In this document: piece after piece, positions 8,831 through 16,026 of the stretch
Layout of the letters: each line of letters opens with the position of its first letter
How positions within the stretch are numbered: the stretch's first letter is position 1
Source: Dehalococcoidia bacterium
GTDB lineage: Bacteria; Chloroflexota; Dehalococcoidia; Lucifugimonadales; Lucifugimonadaceae
Direction: 5' to 3'
Length of the DNA: 36,632 nt
Assembly: GCA_030747175.1 (NCBI GenBank)
Contig: JASLLE010000021.1
Span: 1 to 36,632 of the forward strand
Made by a program: the position numbers and the translations under genes
Notes under the pieces: generated by a model
What the model was told of the DNA's origin: nothing
The model's database searches: none
The model's input: only the letters and a program-made list of their open reading frames with translations

Positions 8831-8866
8831 GGCGGCGAATCAGGCGTTCAGCTATGATTCGCCGCC
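8831..8866 (+). terminator. Perfect 12-bp stem between secreted-protein gene and kinase gene
   Basis: The arm GGCGGCGAATCA (8831-8842) pairs perfectly with 8855-8866 across a 12-base loop. No U-run follows, so it is not a textbook intrinsic terminator. It may partly terminate, act as an mRNA processing or stabilising structure, or be a protein-binding palindrome that sets different expression of the secreted protein and the kinase. It lies 30 bp before the kinase ATG and does not cover the GAGGG ribosome site. Confidence 0.5.
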
Positions 8867-8896
8867 TGTGGTTCCCACCAGGTTGAGGGTACCGGG

Positions 8897-9661
8897 ATGA
8901 GCCAGGAACGAATCGGCAAATATCAAGTCATCGAAGAGATTGCGTCCGGAATGCAGGGCGCAGTTTACGAGGCTCTGGATGTCACCACCAATCAATTGGT
9001 GGCCCTGAAGGTCCTCCACCCGACGATATCGGGCAGCGCCGATTACATCGAACGGTTTGAGCGAGAAGCCAGAATCATGGCTTCGATAGACCACCCGAAT
9101 GTAGTCAAGGTGCTCGACTTTGGACGCGAGGAGGGGAGGTACTACCTCGCCCTCGAGCTCCTTCCGGGAAGCCTGGGCCGGATACTCTCCACATCCGAAT
9201 CGCTGCCGATCGATGGCGCGGTTCATTTTGCGATCCAGATCGCCGACGGGGTGGCCGCCGCCCACGCCGCCGGTGTCACCCATCGGGACATCAAGCCACA
9301 GAACGTGTTGATCGATCGCGACGGTGTGGCCAAGGTCACGGATTTTGGCATCGCCCGGGCGGAATCGTTAGCTTCGATGACGGGGACCGGCACAATGCTC
9401 GGCACTCCGTACTACATGTCGCCCGAGCAGTCCGCCGGCGAGTTCGCGGACGCGCGTTCGGATGTCTACGCGCTGGGCTGCGTACTGTACGAACTTCTTT
9501 CCGGTGAGACGGTGTTTGATGGAACGACACCACTTGCCGTGTTGCGCAAGCACATGGACGAACAGCCACGTCCGATTCGAGTTCTCAGGGACGACGTTCC
9601 TCAAGAGCTTGCCGAGATAGTGATGAGGTCCCTGCACAAGGATCCGGACCTCCGCCAGTAG
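8897..9661 (+). CDS. Ser/Thr protein kinase domain (PknB-like), truncated by amber codon
   Basis: This is a Hanks-type kinase catalytic domain of 254 residues. Visible elements are a glycine loop SGMQGAVY (about 17-24, with Ala at the first Gly position), Lys38 in VALKVL, Glu57 in FEREARI, HRDIKPQN (129-136), DFG (149-151), a Thr/Ser-rich activation loop TGTGTMLGTPYYMSPEQ, and DVYALG. The set looks catalytically competent. Translation stops at TAG (9659-9661), just where kinases continue with the last helix. The same frame goes on without another stop as TAAELASALRVA, which is normal kinase C-lobe sequence. The gene therefore appears to be the first part of a roughly 905-codon receptor kinase. 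A GAGGG ribosome site lies 7 bases before the ATG. On its own the product would be a soluble kinase lacking its final helix. Confidence 0.9.
   Translation: MSQERIGKYQVIEEIASGMQGAVYEALDVTTNQLVALKVLHPTISGSADYIERFEREARIMASIDHPNVVKVLDFGREEGRYYLALELLPGSLGRILSTSESLPIDGAVHFAIQIADGVAAAHAAGVTHRDIKPQNVLIDRDGVAKVTDFGIARAESLASMTGTGTMLGTPYYMSPEQSAGEFADARSDVYALGCVLYELLSGETVFDGTTPLAVLRKHMDEQPRPIRVLRDDVPQELAEIVMRSLHKDPDLRQ
9659..9661 (+). other. In-frame TAG separating kinase and sensor
   Basis: The codon lies between CAG (Gln) and ACC (Thr) in a frame that stays open and domain-coherent on both sides. A single C to T transition in a CAG codon would create it. Other genes here (rsmE, plsY, several MFS genes) end in TAG, so general recoding of TAG is unlikely. 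No selenocysteine or pyrrolysine context is recognised. Options are a true nonsense mutation, a base-call error, occasional readthrough, or restart at the ATG at 9698. Confidence 0.85.
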
Positions 9662-9697
9662 ACCGCAGCAGAACTGGCGAGCGCTCTGCGCGTCGCG

Positions 9698-11614
9698 ATG
9701 CCTGAGCCTGCCGATTCAATGTTCGCACCGGGCGTCGATTTCGCATCCCTGGCGATGTCGGGTGTATCGAGCCGGTCCTCTGATTCGGGCGATCCGGGTC
9801 GATCTGTTGATGTGCCGGGCGCCAGTGCGATGGACCCGGAGTCCTCGGATCCGAACTCAGGCCCGAAAAACCGCAGGGGCAAACGGATTGCGATATTCGC
9901 ATCACTCGCAGTGATCATCGGGGTGATCACAGGATCGATATTCGTGATCACAGGCGGGGCTGACACCTCGGGGGATCCGCTGGCGATTTCAACAGAGACA
10001 CCGGAGCCGGCGGCAGAGACGGCGTTACCGCCCGAGGCATCAGCAGATTCGTCATCCGAACCGACCTCATCGGCAGCATCGATACCGAGCGAGATCCGAG
10101 GGCAGGACGTATTCGTGAACAACGGATGCTCCGCCTGTCACTCCACTGGCAGTGAAAATCTGGTCGGCCCGGGACTGGCCGGTCTTCTTGATCGCGCCGA
10201 GACGCAAGACGCCGGTCAAACAGCCGACGAGTACGTCCTGGCGTCCATCCTTGACCCTGGATCCTACGTCGTCGAAGGCTATGCCAACGTGATGCCGACT
10301 AATTTCGGCACGGAGATTTCGGAGGACGGCATCCAGGACTTGATTGCGTACCTGGCGACGCTGTCTGCACCCGCCCTCACTGCGATCACTCCGACCGAAG
10401 AGGCCGTGAGGTTGACGCCCACGCCCACGCCCACGCCGACGCCGACGACAAGACCAACGGCCTCGCCAACACCGGCGCCTGTGACCACCGTTGCTCCAAC
10501 ACAGGCTCCGGCGGCCGCTGCCGCTCCAGCACAACCTGTTGATCCAGGGGCCCTTACCACCGCACCGTTTACCGTGCGCTTTGAGTTCTCCAGTAGTTCA
10601 GACTGGGCGTCTCTAGTTCCAAGATTCACGACCGGGTGGCCGGATCCTCTGTTTGTGTCGTCGTTCGGCCCGACCAGTGACGTGGTCGTCGCAAACGACG
10701 ACATCTCGCTTATCCAGCCGCTCTGGAGCGCGTCGCAGGGTTCCACCGTTGGGGTCACGTTTGAGATCGACATCACCGAGGACGCAGATATCGTGTTCCT
10801 CATGGAGAAAGGCGCTCTCGGGAGTGCGTTTATAGATGTCTACTCGAACCGGTCTGGCGAATACGAGCTCTTGCGAAGCGAGTCTCTACTGGTTTTCGAC
10901 TCTATCGAGAGGAAATCGGTCACTCTCGGCGAGGCTGACTGGGCGCTGCCCGACGCGACTGCGACTTATGACGACTTTGATGACGATGCGATCAACTTCT
11001 CCAAATGGTTGACCCCGGAGCACCCATCATGGATGACCGTGGAGGAAACCAACGGCCGGTTGGAGATTACTCACGCCTCGGACGCCCAGCAGCAGCCCGG
11101 AGAGGACTCCTGGAGCTCCCGCTTTGAGAGTCGGTGCACGCTGGTCGGGGACTTCGACGTTCAGGTCGATTTCGAACTTGTTGACTGGCCGGACGGGACT
11201 TCGAATCCAAACGGCGGCAGCTACGGAAACGGCGTAAGGATGGCGCTGGTCACCAACGCCGGAACCCTCACCCGATCAAGCTGGGGGCCGGACCCGTCAA
11301 TGTCTCCGGACGACGTGCAGAATTACCATTTCAGTGACGGCGACAGCGTTGATAACAGTCTCAGCATCGGAAACATTGCCGGCTCGCACGAGCTGGGCGG
11401 ACTCAGACTCGAGCGGACAGGAACTTCGCTCAAAGGGTATTTTCAGGAAAGCCCGGGTGGCGACTGGGTGGCTATCGGAACCATCGATGCCACAACCGAG
11501 CCGACTTTCGTCGCGTTGAACTCTTGGAGCCACGATGAGTTATTCGCCGGCAAGGAAGTCACGGTGGCCTTTGATAATCTCGTGGTCAACGCGGAGTCCA
11601 TCGTTTGCCCCTGA
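9698..11614 (+). CDS. Sensor part of receptor kinase: TM helix, cytochrome c, linker, lectin-like domain
   Basis: Same frame as the kinase and most simply its extracytoplasmic half. Numbering from the ATG at 9698: a Ser/Asp-rich juxtamembrane stretch (1-57); basic residues, then one membrane helix (about 63-85); an acidic, Pro-rich spacer; a class I cytochrome c domain (about 131-224) with CSACH (144-148) for covalent heme and Met199 in NVMPTNF as the likely axial ligand; a Thr/Pro linker (about 240-280); a beta-rich segment of unknown type (about 288-420); and a lectin-like domain (424-638) matching the one in the secreted protein upstream, with Cys480 and Cys637. The ATG has no ribosome site, so independent translation would be poor. 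Positive-inside topology puts the heme outside the membrane, as c-type maturation requires. A heme-based redox or gas sensor is inferred. Confidence 0.85.
   Translation: MPEPADSMFAPGVDFASLAMSGVSSRSSDSGDPGRSVDVPGASAMDPESSDPNSGPKNRRGKRIAIFASLAVIIGVITGSIFVITGGADTSGDPLAISTETPEPAAETALPPEASADSSSEPTSSAASIPSEIRGQDVFVNNGCSACHSTGSENLVGPGLAGLLDRAETQDAGQTADEYVLASILDPGSYVVEGYANVMPTNFGTEISEDGIQDLIAYLATLSAPALTAITPTEEAVRLTPTPTPTPTPTTRPTASPTPAPVTTVAPTQAPAAAAAPAQPVDPGALTTAPFTVRFEFSSSSDWASLVPRFTTGWPDPLFVSSFGPTSDVVVANDDISLIQPLWSASQGSTVGVTFEIDITEDADIVFLMEKGALGSAFIDVYSNRSGEYELLRSESLLVFDSIERKSVTLGEADWALPDATATYDDFDDDAINFSKWLTPEHPSWMTVEETNGRLEITHASDAQQQPGEDSWSSRFESRCTLVGDFDVQVDFELVDWPDGTSNPNGGSYGNGVRMALVTNAGTLTRSSWGPDPSMSPDDVQNYHFSDGDSVDNSLSIGNIAGSHELGGLRLERTGTSLKGYFQESPGGDWVAIGTIDATTEPTFVALNSWSHDELFAGKEVTVAFDNLVVNAESIVCP
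10415..10447 (+). repeat. Six-base ACGCC(C/G) tandem repeat encoding Thr-Pro linker
   Basis: Five copies of ACGCCC or ACGCCG plus a partial sixth encode alternating Thr-Pro between the cytochrome c and the following beta-rich segment. Such extended linkers separate extracytoplasmic domains. Simple repeats in coding DNA can change length by slippage, but a six-base unit keeps the frame. Confidence 0.85.
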
Positions 11615-11670
11615 TGTAATCGATCCCTCGTTCACATCTTCCTGTCGTAATTGGAGATCCGGGCGCGCTC

Positions 11671-12375
11671 TTAGCTCTCTTTTCCCCCGATTAGCTTGTA
11701 ACCAAAACCTCTAATCGACTCGAGGTACCGGGGTGAACTCGGGTCCGGTTCGATTCGTCTCCTTATGCGGGAGAGTCGTTGTGCGATCTCCTGGTCAGTT
11801 ACGGTACCGGCCGGACTTTCGGGCCAACCTCTGGATGCGATCTCATCCTTGCTTACCGCTCTCCCCGGATGTTCGGATAGCAACTCAAGGATCAGATAAT
11901 CTTTGCCCGACAACGGTGGAATTACGGGCACCCCGTCCACCAGGACATCGCGCGTCAGGTGATTCACGTCCACGCCCCGGGGCGTGATGGTTGCCGCCCC
12001 GGTGGAGGTGAGTTTTGAAGGGCTTCCATCGCCATCGGACTTCTGGAGCGTAATTGTGCTGGATCCCGCCGCGAATCTTGCTACCACCTGCCCCCTTCCG
12101 AATTCGACAGTCTCTCCCCCCTGAAGAGGTCGGGGGATGGCGTCGATCTTCGCTCCATCAACGAACGTGCCATTCCGGCTACCCAGATCCCGAATCGTGA
12201 ACTCGGTTTCCCGGTAAACGATCTCGGCGTGTCGGCGCGAAACAAAGGGGTTATCGAGCTCGATGTCGGCGTGGGGTAAGCGACCCAGTATCTGGCGCGA
12301 TCCATCGAGCGGGATCATCTCCACGCCGCCGAGGCCGGCCTGAATAACGAGGGCGGCTGTTTCGGAGATACTCAC
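11671..12375 (-). CDS. FHA domain - winged-helix transcriptional regulator
   Basis: A probable phospho-dependent transcription factor of 234 residues. Residues about 25-95 form a forkhead-associated domain with LGR (phosphothreonine contact region), SRRHAEI and DLGSRNGTFVDG, all canonical. After a Ser/Gly-rich linker, residues about 135-230 form an OmpR/PhoB-type winged helix: an introductory beta-sheet (RDVLVDG), LSGKDYLILELL, the recognition-helix region TDQEIAQRLSRIRRRI, and the wing YLESIRGFGYKL. There is no receiver domain, so control is probably through FHA binding to phosphothreonine. The convergent Ser/Thr kinase is the natural source of that signal. The start is GTG at 12375 with AGGGAGG 7 bases upstream. 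The DNA target is unknown; the repeat at 7044-7062 is a candidate. Confidence 0.92.
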   Translation of the reverse strand: MSISETAALVIQAGLGGVEMIPLDGSRQILGRLPHADIELDNPFVSRRHAEIVYRETEFTIRDLGSRNGTFVDGAKIDAIPRPLQGGETVEFGRGQVVARFAAGSSTITLQKSDGDGSPSKLTSTGAATITPRGVDVNHLTRDVLVDGVPVIPPLSGKDYLILELLSEHPGRAVSKDEIASRGWPESPAGTVTDQEIAQRLSRIRRRIEPDPSSPRYLESIRGFGYKLIGGKES

Positions 12376-12568
12376 CCATGTCCCTCCCTTGAACCAACGG
12401 ATTCAATGCGGTGTGGGCGTCGCGGAAGTTTACCATCCGGCCCGTTGGGACTGATTGACTGAGAAACCTCGCTTCAGTTGTGAATCCACAGCATGGATCA
12501 AGACCGGCCGGGCGGGGCGGGCGACCATTGATATCTGCAACGTCCAGGGGTGCGTCGGCGGATGACGC

Positions 12569-12602
12569 GAAGAGAGGCGGACCTCCAGGTCCGCCTCTCT
12601 TC
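12569..12602 (-). terminator. Strong 16-bp stem hairpin, terminator of thiolase operon
   Basis: Bases 12569-12584 pair perfectly with 12587-12602, leaving only two unpaired bases (really a tetraloop once the tip opens). It lies 38 bp downstream of the stop of the leftward thiolase-like gene at 12640. No gene on the plus strand ends nearby, so the leftward operon is its likely user. On the minus strand the 3' side is only weakly T-rich, so strength depends on the very stable stem. Confidence 0.7.
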
Positions 12603-12639
12603 TTTGCGCGTTCTGTCAAACGAACGGAGCGTTACCCCT

Positions 12640-13803
12640 CTAGTCCCGGGCCAGGATCACCGTTCCGGTGGAGGACAGGGTCCCGCCGGTGCCGTGGGCC
12701 ATTGCCAGTTTGCAGGTGTCCAGCTGACGTTGTCCGGTCTCGCCTCGGAGTTGTCGCACAGCTTCAACTACCGTGAAGATGCCGTACATTCCGGGGTGCG
12801 TGTAGGACAGGCCGCCGCCGCTCGTGTTGAGGGGGAAGTCGCCGCCCGGCGCGGTGCGCTGGTCTGCGACGAAGTCCGGTCCCTCACCCGGCCCGCAGAA
12901 CCCGAGGCTTTCGAGCGTGGCCAGCACCGTGTACGTGAAGGAGTCGTAGATCATCGCCAGGTCCAGGTCGTCGTGCGTAAGGCCGGCCATCTCCAGCGCT
13001 TGAGGACCGGTGTGCCGGCCCCACGTTCGTGTCAGGTCTGGCATCTGGTGCAGTACCGAGTGATCATGTCCCTCGGCTACACCAAGGACATTTACGCCGC
13101 CCTTTTTCGTAGACTTCGCCCGCTCAGCGGACGTAATCACGATCGCCGCGCCTGCGTCCGTCACCAGACAGCAGTCCGGCAGGTGGAAGGGCCATGATAC
13201 CCATCGGGAGTCGTGGTACTCGTCGAAGCTCATGGGCGTGTCGTAGAAGTAGGCCTTCTCGTTCATGTTGGCCCACTTGCGGGTTGAGACGGCGATGTTC
13301 GCCATCGCCTCACGCGTTCGATCTTCGCCGTACTGGTGCATGTAGCGGTTTGCGGCCAGCGAGTAACCGATCGGCGCGCCCATGATGCCGTACGGGGCTT
13401 CGTACTGCGCCCCGGCCAGTCCGGGGTTTCCCCCGGCTCGTGCCCGGTTTGAGCGGCCCGACTCGCCGTGCGTGATCAGTGCCACTTCGCAGTAGCCCGC
13501 CGCGATGGCGGCCATGGCGTGGGCGATGTGGATGACGAAAGACGAGCCGCCGACAGACGTTGAGTCCGTGAAGTGGGGCGTGATGCCCAGGTACTCGGCG
13601 ATGTCGTAGGTGGAGTACCCGGCGGTGAAAACGCCATCGACCTCGCTCTTGTCGATGCCCGCGTCTGCGAGGGCGTTGCGCCCGGCTTCAGCGTGCAGCT
13701 CCATCGGGCCTTTATCCGGCACGCGGCCGATGTTGTCAGATTCCGCGACGCCCACGATAGCGATTGAGCCCGATATCGCCTTCAGCTTGTCCATTACTGG
13801 CAT
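12640..13803 (-). CDS. Thiolase-like (SCP-x/lipid-transfer type) protein, copy A
   Basis: Thiolase-fold protein of 387 residues, beginning MPVMDKLKAISG. It belongs to the SCP-x-like group that pairs with DUF35 proteins. Where classical thiolases have the nucleophilic Cys, this protein reads SVGGSSFVIH, with Ser. The C-terminal GGGLSYTHPG keeps the catalytic-type His, and the last Cys region reads AMAHGTGG. It therefore probably does not form a cysteine acyl-enzyme. Related DUF35-dependent Ltp2-type proteins act as retro-aldolases on acyl-CoA side chains, and conserved Tyr in MIYDSFTYTV would fit such a role. AGAGGA lies 8 bases before the ATG. It is last in the operon after the DUF35 gene, and hand alignment gives about 35 differences from copy B over 387 positions. 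Confidence 0.88.
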   Translation of the reverse strand: MPVMDKLKAISGSIAIVGVAESDNIGRVPDKGPMELHAEAGRNALADAGIDKSEVDGVFTAGYSTYDIAEYLGITPHFTDSTSVGGSSFVIHIAHAMAAIAAGYCEVALITHGESGRSNRARAGGNPGLAGAQYEAPYGIMGAPIGYSLAANRYMHQYGEDRTREAMANIAVSTRKWANMNEKAYFYDTPMSFDEYHDSRWVSWPFHLPDCCLVTDAGAAIVITSAERAKSTKKGGVNVLGVAEGHDHSVLHQMPDLTRTWGRHTGPQALEMAGLTHDDLDLAMIYDSFTYTVLATLESLGFCGPGEGPDFVADQRTAPGGDFPLNTSGGGLSYTHPGMYGIFTVVEAVRQLRGETGQRQLDTCKLAMAHGTGGTLSSTGTVILARD

Positions 13804-13864
13804 GTGACAGGTCCTCTGCTAATTAGCCTGGCGAGTTTTCACGACGCGTAAACGGTTTGTATGA

Positions 13865-13888
13865 AGGGCAGGCCGGACGACCTGCCCT
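13865..13888 (-). terminator. 8-bp stem-loop between DUF35 gene and thiolase-like copy A
   Basis: AGGGCAGG (13865-13872) pairs with 13881-13888 across an 8-base loop in the 108-bp gap. No T-run follows on the minus strand. It may be an attenuator or processing site that lowers expression of copy A relative to copy B, or a leftover from the duplication that created the second copy. Confidence 0.4.
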
Positions 13889-13911
13889 CCACACACGCAT
13901 CGCGTGTCCGT

Positions 13912-14328
13912 TTACGCAGGCTCGAACTTCGGCAGGGAGATCTCGTCGGTGATCGACTCGAAAACTACCTTGACCGCCATGTCGATGGAGATCTTGCTGG
14001 GGTCGGCCTCTACGTTGACGATCTGGGTCGCCATCTTCGGGCCTTCCTCAAGCTCCACTATCGCCGGGACATACGGGATGTCGTCCATGAAACCGGGGTG
14101 CGGGGGCCTGTGGACGATTGCGAAGGTGTGGATCTTCGCGTTGCCGCTGGCGACAATCCATGAGGTGTTGTTGTTCCCGCACTCCGGGCAGATGTTCCTC
14201 GGGTAGAAGTACGCTTGGTTGCAGTCATCGCAGTGGCGAAGGCGCAGCTCACCGGCCTTTGTGCCCTCCCAGTAGTTGTCTGACTCCGGCTGCGGAATCG
14301 GGATCGGCTTGTTGTATCCGTCTGCCAT
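13912..14328 (-). CDS. DUF35 OB-fold / zinc-ribbon acyl-CoA-associated protein
   Basis: A 138-residue partner of thiolase-like enzymes. An N-terminal helix (NYWEGTKAGELRLRHC) leads into a rubredoxin-like zinc ribbon with CDDC (about 34-37) and CPEC (about 48-51). The OB-fold domain follows (about 60-130) with FAIVHRPPHPGF and PYVPAIVELEEGPKM, typical of DUF35. In known systems the protein forms a tight complex with a thiolase or aldolase and helps bind the CoA substrate. Here it starts only 7 bases after the copy B stop and precedes copy A, so it could serve either or both. The start is the ATG of MADGYNKP; the ribosome site is weak, suggesting coupling to copy B. Confidence 0.92.
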   Translation of the reverse strand: MADGYNKPIPIPQPESDNYWEGTKAGELRLRHCDDCNQAYFYPRNICPECGNNNTSWIVASGNAKIHTFAIVHRPPHPGFMDDIPYVPAIVELEEGPKMATQIVNVEADPSKISIDMAVKVVFESITDEISLPKFEPA

Positions 14329-14335
14329 ATGTCTT

Positions 14336-15499
14336 TTAGTCCCTTCCCAGAATCACGGTGCCGGTGGACGAGAGAAGTCCGCCCGTGCCGTGTGCCATTG
14401 CCAGTTTGCAGTCGTCCAGTTGTCGCTGTCCGGTCTCGCCCCGGAGCTGCCGTACCGCCTCCACTACCGTGAAGATCCCGTACATGCCCGGGTGCGTGTA
14501 GGAAAGACCGCCGCCGCTCGTGTTGAGGGGGAAGTCGCCGCCGGGCGCCGTGCGCTGGTCGGCCACGAAGTCCGGGCCGTCACCCGGGCCACAGAAGCCC
14601 AGGCTTTCAAGCGTTGCGAGCACTGTGTAGGTGAACGAGTCATAGATCATCGCCAGGTCGAGGTCGTCGTGTGTCACGCCGGCCATTTCGAGCGCCTGCG
14701 GTCCGGAGTGCCGGCCCCAGGTGCGTGTGAGGTCTGGCATCTGATGCAGGATGCCGTGGTCGTGGCCTTCCGCCGCTCCGAGGATGCTGACCGCGCCCTT
14801 TCTGGTGGACTTTGCTCGCTCCGCGGACGTGATCACGATCGCTGCTCCGGCGTCCGTCACCAGACAGCAGTCCGGGAGGTGGAAGGGCCAGGAGATCCAG
14901 CGGGAGTCGTGGTACTCGTCGAAGGACATCGGCGTGTCGTAGAAGAAGGCCTTCTCGTTCATGTTGGCCCACTTGCGTGTGGACACGGCGATGTTGGCCA
15001 TCGCCTCACGCGTGCGGTCTTCGCCGTACTGGTGCATGTACCGGTTTGCAGCCAGCGAGTATGCGACCGGCGGGCCGATGATCCCGTATGGAACCTCGTA
15101 CTGCGCGCTCGGCAGTCCGGGGTTGCCACCGGCACGGGCGCGGTCTGATCGGCCGGTTTGTCCATGCGTGATAAGCGCCACTTCGCAGTAACCGGCCTGG
15201 ATGGCGGCGATTGCGTGGGCGATGTGGATGACGAAAGAGGAGCCGCCGACCGATGTCGAGTCAGTGAAGTGGGGCGTGATGCCCAGGTACTCGGCCACAT
15301 CGTAGGTGGAGTAACCGGCGGTGAAAACACCGTCGACCTCGCTCTTGTCGATACCGGCGTCTGCCAGCGCGTTGCGACCGGCCTCGGCGTGCAGCTCGAG
15401 CGGGCCTTTATCCGGGGTCCGGCCGATCTGGTCCGACTCGGCGACGCCGACGATGGCGGCCGTTCCGGAAACTGCCTTGAGCTTGTCCATCACGGGCAT
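14336..15499 (-). CDS. Thiolase-like (SCP-x/lipid-transfer type) protein, copy B
   Basis: 387-residue thiolase-fold protein, same length and start motif (MPVMDKLKAVSG) as copy A and about 91% identical by hand alignment. It also lacks the thiolase nucleophile, reading SVGGSSFVIH, and retains GGGLSYTHPG. Changes relative to A cluster at about 120-150 (HGQTGRSD, PSAQYEVPYGIIGPPVAY), a region likely to line substrate or the dimer interface. The open frame runs 47 codons further upstream, but the ATG at 15499 has GAGAGG 9 bases before it and matches copy A, so the longer form is rejected. It lies 41 bp after the NIPSNAP gene and 7 bp before the DUF35 gene. It is expected to form the primary complex with DUF35. 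Confidence 0.9.
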   Translation of the reverse strand: MPVMDKLKAVSGTAAIVGVAESDQIGRTPDKGPLELHAEAGRNALADAGIDKSEVDGVFTAGYSTYDVAEYLGITPHFTDSTSVGGSSFVIHIAHAIAAIQAGYCEVALITHGQTGRSDRARAGGNPGLPSAQYEVPYGIIGPPVAYSLAANRYMHQYGEDRTREAMANIAVSTRKWANMNEKAFFYDTPMSFDEYHDSRWISWPFHLPDCCLVTDAGAAIVITSAERAKSTRKGAVSILGAAEGHDHGILHQMPDLTRTWGRHSGPQALEMAGVTHDDLDLAMIYDSFTYTVLATLESLGFCGPGDGPDFVADQRTAPGGDFPLNTSGGGLSYTHPGMYGIFTVVEAVRQLRGETGQRQLDDCKLAMAHGTGGLLSSTGTVILGRD

Positions 15500-15540
15500 G
15501 GGGCTGTTCCTCTCTGGGGGATTGGTCTTACGGGTTGGGA

Positions 15541-15867
15541 TTACTGCAGAGGTGAGTACGGAGTCGGGTTGAGCAACTGGTTCCGTACGTTTTTGACGAT
15601 CAATCCGTCTTCTTCGGATGCCGCCCGTACCTTGTTCCACTCCGGGTCGTTTCTAAAAGAATTCCAGGCGCGCTCGCGCTGGCCAGCATCCTCGAAGGCG
15701 ATCATGTAGATCAACTCCGTGCTGGACGGGCCGACTTCGTTCGTCCAGTAGCCGATGTTCTTGATGCCGTGCCGTTCAAAGATCTCGGTCGTGTGATCGC
15801 TGAACCGCTTGTTGAGCGCGGGCAAACGCCCTCCAAAACACTCATAAATTCGCAGTTCGTAAAGCAA
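15541..15867 (-). CDS. NIPSNAP family protein
   Basis: A small (108 residues) dimeric alpha/beta-barrel-type protein. The family pattern begins LYELRIYEC and continues with LNKRFSDHTTEIFERHGI, IGYWT, LIYMIAFED, and a helix ending in W near NDPEWNKV. The longest frame starts at 15921, but a TTG at 15867 is preceded by AAGGAGG with 5 bases between, and translation from it begins exactly at the family N-terminus. That site decides the start. Bacterial NIPSNAP proteins often sit in aromatic or terpenoid catabolic clusters without known catalytic residues. Here it lies between an enolase-superfamily gene and the thiolase-like genes, so an accessory role in the same pathway is likely. Confidence 0.88.
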   Translation of the reverse strand: MLYELRIYECFGGRLPALNKRFSDHTTEIFERHGIKNIGYWTNEVGPSSTELIYMIAFEDAGQRERAWNSFRNDPEWNKVRAASEEDGLIVKNVRNQLLNPTPYSPLQ

Positions 15868-16026
15868 TCCTGCCTCCTTGATCGCATTGGGATCACGATT
15901 GAGGACACGGGGTCCGTACATCCGCCCGGATTCTCACCTCACGATGAAGGGGTGTCAAGAACGGAAATCAGGTGCAAACGGGCTCCTCCAGCCATAACCC
16001 CGCAACGAATAATCGGCGCCTCGCGT

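Noticed and set aside
9659-9661. TAG as a reassigned or pyrrolysine codon
   Set aside because: Several normal genes in the window end in TAG and no supporting element or pathway gene is visible.
14276-15148. 290-codon frame opposite thiolase-like copy B
   Set aside because: A similar shadow occurs opposite copy A at 12550-13197, as expected from duplicated coding DNA; no independent gene signals.
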